The position numbers and the translations under genes were made by a program. A DNA stretch of 64,000 nucleotides from positions 250,001 through 314,000 of the forward strand of contig NC_079878.1 in NCBI RefSeq assembly GCF_029227915.1, given 5' to 3'. This document shows, one piece after another, positions 12,281-24,200 of this stretch. Under the pieces are notes generated by a model. That model saw nothing but the letters and a program-made list of their open reading frames with translations, made no database searches and was not told where the DNA came from. The stretch's first letter is position 1. The number at the start of each line of letters is the position of its first letter. The stretch comes from Hydractinia symbiolongicarpus (Eukaryota > Cnidaria > Hydrozoa > Anthoathecata > Hydractiniidae).

Positions 12281-15200
12281 ATGGCTACTCACGCACATAT
12301 GAGCCATGAAGTCGTTCCTGACGCTTTACCTTATGTTGATCAGGGTTATGATGAACCAGGTGTTCGTGACATGGTACGTTGCAGACTTTGTGTATTCCTG
12401 TCATAATATTTACTTTAGTTTTACATGTTTTTAATTGATTTGATATGGGTTAAGAGTATTCTGCTGACCATGATCTCAATGTTGAATCTTTTTTCAATGT
12501 TAGTTAATAATGTAAAACAACAAGGTAAATAGATAGCTAGCTAGCTTCATTACAGGTCTCCCTTGTCAGTCGGGAAACTTTTCCCAATTAGAGTAAACTA
12601 TCATTCAGCCCACTATTGGCATTTTCTATCCTTTAACCCGTGCTAGATTAGCTAGCTATAGAAAATACAGGGAGCTGGATGTTCTGTCCCATCTTTCAAT
12701 GCCAGCCCAACTATCAATGCTTCACCATCCCGTTTGTAAGCAGGGTGCTCTGTCAAAAGTTAAGTCAGAGCGTTGAAAGACTGGACAGCCCAGCTATCAA
12801 TGCCTATGTACAGCCCTTGAAGATAATACTACGATGGCCCCTATGGCTCACTTCTCTTCCAAATCAAAAACACTTCTCTTCTATATAACGAAACACTTCT
12901 CTTCTCTATTTTGACACTTCCATTCATCCTTTAAAATAAAAAATATAAGCGAAGTTTATACAAACTTTTTTAATACATGATACGAAATTAAACGAAGTTT
13001 TTTATCATACAAAATGAAATGATACAAACTTTAAACGAAGTAAGTTGCTATACAATCTTGAAACGAACTTCAAAAGTACCGTTGTAATTGTGCATAATTA
13101 TTTCAATACGAAACCAGAAACAAAAGAATTAAAATATACAAGGTTGACTTTTTTGAAAAGACTGCAAAATTGCGTATTCATAGGTTCAATCTACACAATC
13201 TACAGCGATCTCTTAGCTTCCACGATCCCATTTTCATGATTTTTAAACGATCTATGGCGATTTTTTCGATTTCTACGATTCTGTTTTCATGAATTTTTAA
13301 ACAATCTACGGCGATCTTTTCGTTTTCTACGATCCTGTTTTCATGGTTTTTAAACGATCTACCGCGAACGTTTCGTTTTCTACAATCCGCTTTTAATGAT
13401 TTTTAAACAATCTACAGAGATCTTTTGATTTTCTACCATCCCGTTTTCATGAATTTTAAATATTCCACAGCAAACTTTTCGCTTTCTACAATCCTGTTTT
13501 CATGATTTTAAATGATCTACGGTGATCTTTTTGCTTTCTACGATGACGTGGAGACGATCCCTAAAGACCTTAGATAATAAGTCCAATGAAAATATACAAA
13601 GTTCGTATAACGAATCAGACTTTATAGTTGTTAAAAAAATCTCAATATAAAGACTATAGATAATAGTCCAATTATAGCCAATAAACGAACTTCGTATTTT
13701 TATACGAACTTTATTTTAAATAATACGAACTTTTAATTTTGATGATACGAAAAAGTTCATATTAAAAAAAAATGATACGAAAGATTTAATAAATCGATAC
13801 GAAGTTTTTTATACCATTTATACGAACTACATACGAACATTTTGAGACAATCCCTAATGCATTGATAGTTGGGATGGAGCACTGACAAATGGTTCAAGCC
13901 ATTGAAAGATAGGTCCACAGTTGAAAGTTTGGTTATCCTGGGTACAAACAGGAGGGGTCAAGACTCTGATTAGGCTGAGAGAATTTACATCACAGTTTCT
14001 TGTCCATGGTCACATGTGCTTGAGTATCCAGGTAAAAAAAATCATTATTTGTGTAAAAAATCCAAATCATTCAGCAGAAATTTTCATTATTTGGCCAAGG
14101 CAGTGAAGCGCATTTAGCTAACTTAACAAAGCACATAATCTAACATAATTTGTAAAATATGCATGACCTAGATTTCATCATTGTTATTCATTAACGCCTT
14201 TCAAAAGACCTTTAGTTATGTTGTCTTCCCCATTTTTGTTTTGTTTAAAGAAAGAAAAGGGGTTGCATATTCCTGTGTTGCGCATTGCTTTAATCAACCA
14301 AATATGGGACAATCAGTCCATGTCAGGAATATTTCAGTGCATATGCTGCTATTCGCATATGTAGTTTAATTTAGACGTGCTATGATGATCGATTTATTGC
14401 AAATGTTATTTTTTTGCATGTGTGATTTTTTAGTGTTTAAAATGTTTGTTTAAAATGTTGAAAGAAGCAAAAAAAGAAATAGAAATTGATGTCCTTCTGG
14501 TAATATAGTATCATTTTTAGGTGTTATTGGCATGTATTTCACAACTTAGTACCCAGGACTTACTGATAATTACTGATGAAAATAATATAAAATGTTAAAA
14601 TTAAATGTATTAGATGACAATTTTCTCTATCATCAAGCAACAGGTAGCCATTGAAAATATGAAAAATAAATAAAAAATACAATTAGTAAAACGCATGCAA
14701 CTATCTCATCTCAATTGCTACAATTCATTGTATCATACGCACTGTGATTGTTAAAATATAAATGGATAACAAAATTATATAAACATTAGAAAAGAATCTT
14801 CCCTACATCGCTGTTACAGACAATATATATATACATGCTAATTTATACTTTAGGTTTAACCCTAACGAAACCTAAGTGCCAATAAAAAACTTCTCAATAT
14901 TATTTTCAAATATTAAATCTAAAAATCATATCAAATAATGCACCTGGTTCTTTTTGTGCGATTTCAATGAAAAGAAGCATTCTAGATAATAATGTAGCGT
15001 GCTTTAAACTAAGTTTGTAAAATAAAATAGCAGGCTCTTTCAGAAGAGGCGTGCGATCGCACGTGCATGCCTTAACACACCTAAATCGTTTTAGGCGTGT
15101 GATTAATTGCACGCCTGAAAAAAAAATAATTTGAGTTTTGAAAATCAACGTATAAAATCCATTTTGTAGTGTGTGATGACAGCCCTCGAAATAATTTTTG

Positions 15201-18200
15201 GAGACTTGTCAGACATAAATCCCTTTTGCCTGTCCCCTTCGTCGTTGGTAACCAGGTCTTACACAAGAAATCCAGTCATGCGGTTTTAAATTAATGCGGA
15301 GGTGAACGCCCACGGAGCACGGATATAGCAAGTCTGCAAAACTGCACTTACAGGCAGAGCAGACATTTTATTTTGGATTTAATTGTAGATAATTTCTTCA
15401 TTTGACAAAACAATTGAAAACCATAGCAGGTCCGAATTTAATTTAACTTTTTCTTTATGCCTCAAGTGTTATTTTTATTCAAACAATTTTAAAAACGAAA
15501 CCCAAGCGAAGCATATTTTTGCCTATTTGCTTGTGATGACCTGAAAAAGGAGCCCGTATCGCATGCGTAACATTCTTTGCACATGCGTTTTACATCGCAC
15601 GCGTTACTTGAATTGCACATGCAATTGCAAGAGTTGTGTGGGTTTAAACATGTGTGGCCCTGTAGCTTAGTGGTTATAATTCTTGCATTTTGTTTGAGAT
15701 CAGGTGGTTCTTATTTAGTATAAATCATATCTCATTTAGTGTTTATAAAAATTTTCATATGAAAAATCACATATTCATGAGATAGTATTTTTTTCAAGAA
15801 TGCATCAATATAATAATACGACAAGTGTGTCCGTCTGTCTGTGACAGGCAAAGTGGATGTGTTCATTTTCCTTTGATGTAGCCAACATTTCCTTTGAAGT
15901 CTCCGAAAAAGTTATACCATTTTGCTAGCGGGTTTACTTTGTTTACATCACGTGATCAAAATGGAGCAACTTGATTTGCTGAAATAAATTTAACAGCTTT
16001 CTTTACAAAAATGGTGTCCCTCGACACCGAAAAAAACAACAACAAAAGAACGGCCCTTCGTCTGGAAAAAAAGTGCAAAAAGGTAATTCAGAGAAAGAAA
16101 AGTCCAAGAAGTGAAGTAAGAATTGATAGCTAGAGCTAGAAGTAAAGTAGTAAAGTTAGAAGTAGAAAATAAAGGCTAGAGTTTGAAGTGGATTTAAAAT
16201 CAATAATAGTAAGAACTTTGATGTTTTCAGACGTTTAGTTTTATGTCACTGGAGCAAGCAGACTCGCATTTTCCTAGAAAAGTCTCAAATTCTTAGTTTT
16301 ATATTTTAGCGCTTTTTTTTAAAAAAAAACCTAGCCACCATATTTGTTTATGTTTTTGTTGCATAATTAATGTCTCCCCTGGCGCGTAACTAATGTGTTT
16401 GTCCGAAAATTCAAAATGTTACATAAAGCTGTTAGCTGACTAACAAACGGAAAACTTTGGTATGTTGAACTTACTGATCACTGTAATTTTGTTATTTTTA
16501 CATTACTATTGTTTCTCTTTATATGTGTTTTACTAAGCATAAATAGCTAGCCTTAGTTTTAGCTAAGTATTCCCAGTTTAAGTATATTTAACTGGGGCTC
16601 TTAGCTAATGTTAGCCTCCAATGCCTGCTCATCATCCCATGGCTAGCTCTAACCTATGACTTATATTGTTATTCCTCTTTTTTAATTATCTATAGCTAGC
16701 TACCTTAGTTTCCAAACTTCTTTTCTTTTATGATCACGAATTATGATGTAACAAGCTAGCTAGCTACCTACAAAATCTTTCAAAGACTTGAGATTTTGCA
16801 GGATAGTAGGATGTATTTTTATGCCCATAAGAGTAAAATTATTTTCACATTTTCACAGGAGACTACGTGCAATATGACCAGTGCAATAAATTTTTTCAGA
16901 ATTTAAAGCGTGTGTGTTATTTTTTATTGTTTTGTTTCTGACATCCTGCTAAAATTTTGTCAGCCTACATCTACAATACCAGGTTATTTTAACAGGGAGT
17001 TGTAGACATTTGATTGAAAATTTACGTGGGTTTATGACTTTATTTTAATTTATGAGAGGATGGTAAGGTTGTTCCTGTTTTTGTTTGTGTTGCAAACTAC
17101 TGTTTTTTAAAAATTTTTGTAAAATTTTGTGGGGAAAAAACCACACGCAATATACTGAAAGAACAAATTTTGTGGAATTGGCCTCCACTAAAGGCTGTTG
17201 TGTAAAGCTAATGGCTTTTTCATAGTTCGTAATATAAACTTTTGTTGGGAAGAACTAAACTATATATATTTGATGTCATTTTTGCTGGAAGAAAATTCCA
17301 TGGTTTCACGTTTTTGTTAAGAATTTTAAAATTGTAGTAAAAACTGTGCTTAGTGCTGATGAAAAAATTAGTAATTGTTTTGACTAAAACTTTTTTGTTT
17401 TTTATATTTTATGTAATGCCTGATTTTTCTATAATTTGATGTGTTTCATAACCTTTTTTTGGAAGATTTATGGGCAATGGCAATATAGAACATGCTAAAT
17501 GAACTGATTTTTTGTTGATTTGGATGTGCTCCTCAAAAACCGATCTGTTTTACATTTTGTGTTTACTTTTGTGAGGACGGATCGTATATACACTCTGTTT
17601 TCCAAAAATAATATCTTTGTTGATTCAAATTTACTCCTTATTCATTTTTGACATTCACTTTTAAATGGTTGGTAAAGGTCACTACAGATCATCATACTAA
17701 GGAAAAAACTTTTGTGTTCTTAACCTGTTCATTTTTACAATTTGTGTATATTTTTTGGGAACAGGATAGTATGTAATCGAAGAAATCATTTTCCAGATAT
17801 AAATTTGATGTTTTTTGACACTTCTGATTGAATTATTAAAAGTTTTCAATGAAGAAAATATTTGAGATGTGTTATTTCTGACTTTATTATTATTGTTGCT
17901 GTTGTACATGATTCTATACATTATTTTGATTATTGTTTCAAGCTCTACACATTTTGTTGACCTTTGTTGATTCAAGTTTATTCTTTGCTCATTGATTTTT
18001 TGACATTAAGGTTTAAAATTGTTAGTAAAGGGTAGTACGGAACTAAAAGAGAAAATTTTTGTGTTCTTAACTGGTTGATTTTTACATTTTGTGTAAATTT
18101 TTGTGGAAGAGGATGGTATACAACAGAAATGACTGATTTTTCTAGATTTAAATTTGACGTTTTCAAAACTATGGCTTTTTCATATTTTCGTATAAGCTTC

Positions 18201-21200
18201 TAAAGGAATGACAGTATTTAAAATGTGTAAAAAAATTATTTTTGTTGATTTGTGCTAACTCTTGCAGGCCATCTTTTTGACATTTTAGAATAAAATACTA
18301 AGGGTTTTCAACATAATCATTTATAAGATGTACATATTTGAGTTGTGTTTTTTCTGACATTGTTATTATCCGTGTTGTGGCTGTTGGTGTTGTGACTGTC
18401 AGTGTTGTAACTGTAGGTGTTCTTACTGTCAGTTTTGTGAGGTTGGTGTTGTGAGTGTCGATGTTCTCAGTGTCATTGTTGTAACTTTTTATCAACTTGA
18501 TTTTACACCTTGCAAGCTGTTCTTTTTTTTGCGTAAGATTTGTGTGGAGGATTTAATGCAATTTGATATTTGACATTTTGTGTAAGATTTTAAAAGCATT
18601 TATTTTTATATGCACTGCTGACGTCAGAAAAACATCTAAAGCAACCTATTTTTCATAGGCCTTTTGCCTAAGTGGATTTTTTCATGGGCCTTATCGACTA
18701 TCTCTTATAATAATACGGAGAGTGTGTCTGTGTGTCTGTGTCTGTAACAGGCAAAGTGGATATCGTCATTTTCCTTTGATGTCACCGAAAAACTTATATC
18801 TAATATGTTAAATTTTCTGACGTTATGGTGTGACGTCAATAACACTACTTTAACGTCAATATCCTATATTCAATTAATGAAGCCATTACAGTGCACCTAA
18901 AACTTAGAGGCCAAATAACTTGGAAAGGAGGTTGTGACGTCAATGATTTTTCACCGCATAGGTAACTAGGGAGCACCTAGGACCAATTTGGGAAATTTTC
19001 CAAAACCTGGTTTCCCAATCCGTTTCAGAATGGACAGGTTGATGACGTCATCAAAAAACATTCAAACCTTAATATCTCTGCAACCGTTTATCAAAAGTAC
19101 ATAATCCTATACATTTTCTTGATCATCGTTTCAAGATCTATACGATGAAGGCAACAGGTATACAAATTTCTGAAAAAAAATTTTGGGGGGTTTTGACGGG
19201 CCTTTGCTGACGTCAGCAAAAATTTTAAACCCTTATATCTCATTAACCGCTTATCAAAACCACATATTTTGTCTCTTGACAGTTCCTTGCTGATGTCATC
19301 AAAATTTAAACAACGGTTCTTTTTTACTGTTATCCTGTCTAAGTGGATTTTTCCAAGGGTTTATTGACTAGTTAAATATATATTTATATATAAAAAAAAT
19401 AAAATAAAAAAAAATATTTTTTTTACTTTAATAACAAAAATGGTAGCAATTATTTTGGTCTAAATATATTTATATATATATATATTCTTAAAAAATTTGT
19501 TTTTAATTTGCACCGCACAAAACTATGCACCGTTTTATGTGTTTTGCATAATATTTATAATAATATTTCTTGTATCTTATTAGTTAAGCTGTTCCAATTT
19601 GATAAAATTCAAATAAATGTAGTTGGTTGAGTGATGTCTGCCTATAGAATAATGTTTCGATTTTTCTATAACCATATTCTTTTTTGCCTGCCTACAATCC
19701 AAGAAATGAAAATCTAGCCCTTTTAGCTATGAAAAGGGATTGCCACACCTTAATTTTCCTGAAGATTTCTTGTTAAATAAGCAGAGAGAAAATACCTATA
19801 AAGAATACATTATTTACATGGGAGGCTTGATGAAATTCCTAATAATAATAAAGTCATTGTTTCAAGTTGTTGGATTACACCCTGACCATTTAACTCAAAG
19901 TTTTGATATTCAAAATGTCTGGAATTTATAATTATAGTAGAGAAAATTCCTGATATCCTGGTCTTTTTCAGGAATATTTGAGTAGGTGTGCGATGATTCG
20001 CATGTGCAAATCAAGTAAGTTGATCATTGTTGCGCTAAACAAGTGGGGGACGTTTTAAATCGTGAACCCCAAACACGATAATCGAGCGTCTACGTATAGC
20101 GACTCTCTCAATCTTAACTTCCTTATGTACGAAATAGTATGCATGACTATACTGTTATTTTCATAAATTTATTGTTTATTTTGAATTAGCTAGGATGGTC
20201 AGGTTGGCTATAGGCTTGCTTGTGGATTAAAAGGACCAGGACTATTCAATAATTCTGAGATTTAAAAGTGTTCGACCAAGACAGAAATCTATCGGACGCT
20301 TTGTTCTACAAAAGTTCTAAACGAGCTATAGACATGTTCGACGAACTGGAAATGTGGCGGACATTTTGTCTGACGAATCTCAAAAAAATATTTCAAGGGC
20401 TGCCATCGCATGCTACAAAATGGATTCTATAGGTTGATTTTCAAAACTCAATATTCATTTTTCAGGCATGCGATTAATCACACGCCTAAACGATTTAGAC
20501 GTGTGCCAAGGCGTGCACGTACGATCACACGCTGAACAAGCCTGATATCCATTGAAAAACAAAATATATGAATCAATATTATTTAATATTTTAGGTCAAT
20601 GAGCTGATAGAGGAAGAAGTGAAAAGATATCGTCCAACCAAAAATTACTTGGAATTTATGCCAACACCTAATTACAGTTTGTTTGAGGTAATAATAGATA
20701 TGCAATTAGAATTTTATTGCAAAAGAGCCCCTGTAATTTGGCCGTTTAAGAAATTCAAAAATTTCTTTTATGTTAGAAATTTCTGCAAGCAGAATGTTTT
20801 GCAGATTGTGTCATTTTCAAACATTTTGTTAGAAAATATTTTGCTAATCAATTAAATTTATTTTCAGTGATTCACTTTCCATTAAGAAGAAGTTATAATT
20901 TTAATATTAACCCGCTTCTTTTTTTTATTATTCTTTTTGGTATGTTAATGCTTATTATACTTAACTGAGTTTTTGAATTTATCTAATAGGCACCTACATG
21001 CAAAATCGCAGTCTTAGATATTGGCATTACTTAAAAGAAAACCTTAAATTTCTATAAAATCCTTATAATTCATTAGGATTATCCTTAGAACTTGAAACTC
21101 ACAACCAGGCTATGTTGTAAAATTTTTGGTAGGCGTGCAAAGAATTGCATGCCTCAATAATACTGTGTGTGCGGTTCATACTATATAAGTGTGCTAAGTT

Positions 21201-24200
21201 TGATACCATTTGGAAAAGCCTATCAAAGGTTTTGCAGGGGAGAGGTAAAATGTGTTTTGTACATTTAAGCTTTGATGTTGATTTCTGGAAATTACTAAAC
21301 ACTTAACATTTAATTTTGTGTACAGATTTTATTTTGGGAATCGGACAATTAAAATTTGAGCTAGCCAAGAGTGAACTAGCCAAAAAATTTATGTGTAAAT
21401 GAGATTTTTCAGATAACATGCAAAAGATTTTAGTTAAAGCAAGAAAGATCTGTCTCTTTGTTTCAAACCGCTAAAAGAGATATTTCTTTGATTTTTGATA
21501 GACAAAGTTGATGAAGCAAGAATTTGATAGAATATCCAACAGACAGCCCATGGAACTTCTGAGCATGAAGAGGTAAAGATATGAATTTTTTATGATTTAG
21601 GTTTGGCAGATTTGTAGTTATGACTTATAGTGATGTTCTGATGTTGCGAGTTGCTTTATGTGGTACAATAGTTAGATTTATTTCATGACTTTGCGTGTAA
21701 AAAATTTCACAGATTTTTTTGCATTTGCTTTAAAAAAGCGATATTAAAGCATTTTGCACTTTAAGTACTACCCATTCAGATAAATTCTTGGCCACTCTTT
21801 TTGTATTTTACTTAACCTGTTGTTATTCACTCCTTGCAGATATGAATTACCCCAACCAGCTGCTGCTCAGAAAACAGATCTTTCTGCATGGTCTGAGTGT
21901 TTGAAAAACTCAATGGCACAGCTTGAGCATCAAGCTGAAAGGTATTGTCAGAATTTTCAAGATGTGCAACTAAATAATAAGATCTTTTTTTCGTCAATGT
22001 ATTTAAGTGTTTTATTGGTCTTAAACAGTAAAACGCCAAAACTGTTTAGTATTCACAGAATAGTCAACTTATAATATCATCATCATTCTCGGCTTAACGT
22101 CCGTTTTCCATGCTAGCATGGATTGGATGGGGTATATTAATGACCCTCTTCCAATCTGATCTAGACTGTGTTAGATCTAAACTTAACTTCCTCTGTATCA
22201 AGTCTGTCCTTATAACCTCCTGCCAAGTCTTTCTCGGTCTGCCTCCAGGCTTTGCCCCAGGAACTATCAAGTCTCTACACTTTCTTACCCAATTATTCTC
22301 CTCCATTCTTTCCAAGTGCCCCAGCCAGTTCAATCTTCTTATCTGGATAATAATACCAGAGTTTTTAATTCTTAGGGTAGCCAACTTGGAATTGTTGTCA
22401 CAGTATGGAGCGAATTCTTGGAGGTGCCATTGCGATGTCCTACAACGCATGTTTGAAGCACAGCAAAGAAAACACGCAGAAATAAAGTAAGCATTTGAGT
22501 CAAATTACGCTGAGCACCCTACTTCATTTTTTTATCCAAATATTTGTACAGGATAGGCACTTTCGTGTTAAGAACAACTGTTATTAATGTGACTTCTGTG
22601 TTGGTACATAGTTGGTACATATACAACAACTTCAGCTATACTCAGCTCAGTTTCCCATGCATTGCATGCCATCAGTTATAAAAATAATAGGTAACGGTTG
22701 TTCTGATAACATGTCCCTATTTTTTAAATAGCAGGAACGATTTTTCGATAGCCAAGAGTAATAATATTTCATGAATATATTTTAGCGTTTGCTTGTAACA
22801 CTCCGTATTTTTGCGTAAAGAATAGAAAATGCAATTCACAAAACTTCACTCGCGCCCCATGGTTATGCTTTTATTTTCCCTCGCCAATAGTAATTGAGAT
22901 AATTTTACATGACCAACATCAAAAGTGTTCTATTATGTCTATTATACTTACCTCAAGACTAACAGACTGTAGCCGGAACTTGCAGTTGATTAAACCTTTG
23001 AGTTTTTATCAATGAAATAAAATGGCACACAATAGGAGCAAGTTTGCCGAATCTTCGCAAGTGTTTACAATGGCGAATATTCAAAAAAAAATTTGCATGG
23101 GAGAAGTCGGGAAATCGTTTTTCTCTTTCGTTAACATTATTTTTAGTTGTTAGGTTGTTTGTTTATCATTAGCCTATCATTGCCCTAAACAAGAAATTAG
23201 GGGGAAATGAAAAATTACCCCCATTACCCACCATTACCCTTGTGGTGAACAAAGCTCCGTTCCCCTCATATTTTGTGGCCTTAAACATTTCTTTGGAGAA
23301 AATTAATATTGATATATGTACTGTAAATACTGCTTATGAGAGAATTATTTGACACAATTTTTTGAGAACGCAAAAATTTGGAAAGAAAGTATTTGCGGAG
23401 GAAACAGTGCGACTTTGGCGGTTGTTAGAATTTTCTTTAATGTGCCAATTACAATGGCTCTAATATTTTTTTGCCATAAATCAAAATGTATAAAAACCTA
23501 GTCAGAAATACTAGAAAAAGATAAACTAAAGATAAACTACAAACTGTTCTTACCGCAAAATAGAAATAACGTTGCTCCATTTCAAAAAATCACCTAGACG
23601 CACCTTAGTGTAAATTAATTTTATAAAAAAAAGCAGCTGTGTTTTGTTCAAAGTATGTGTCGAATCCCTACTTTATCCTAAGCACGCATAAAATATCCCT
23701 ATGGATACACAACTAATTTATGTATAATTATGTGAAAAATTCACTTAAATGTCATAATTTAACCAGAATTCAGACATCATAATTCTCTTTTTTTTGGAGA
23801 TGATGCGGAAATGCTATAGTGGTAATGCATTTAACCTGTAATCATAAAATTTCAGTTTCGGGTTCTTACTCCGGCTTACTAAACAGATTTGTGTGGTAGG
23901 CAAGCAAATTAAAGCATTGCTTTACATATCTTTGGCGTTAGTGTAACATAGTTACAGTTAGAGGGGGTAGAATGTCCAAAATTGTTATATTATATCTCTT
24001 GTATGTTAAGGGTTTCAAAATATTTAGGCTTAGCGAAAAAGTGTTCACTATAGAAAAATTTCTTAACTTTAATTGAAACGTCTTTTCATGAATTTTTACA
24101 TGTAAATTTTGTGTTTGTTGAGGTTACATTTTTTTACCAGATGTTCCAATTGCTGGTTTTTGTTTCTTATTTTTTTGTGTATTTTTCTAGACGACACATC

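Noticed and set aside
19740-19931. 63-codon ORF in BCAS2 intron 1
   Set aside because: The conserved BCAS2 protein joins exon 1 directly to 20595 with nothing missing between them.
22110-22490. 126-codon ORF as a separate gene
   Set aside because: It is antisense LINE sequence running into BCAS2 exon 5; only the last 37 codons are conserved.
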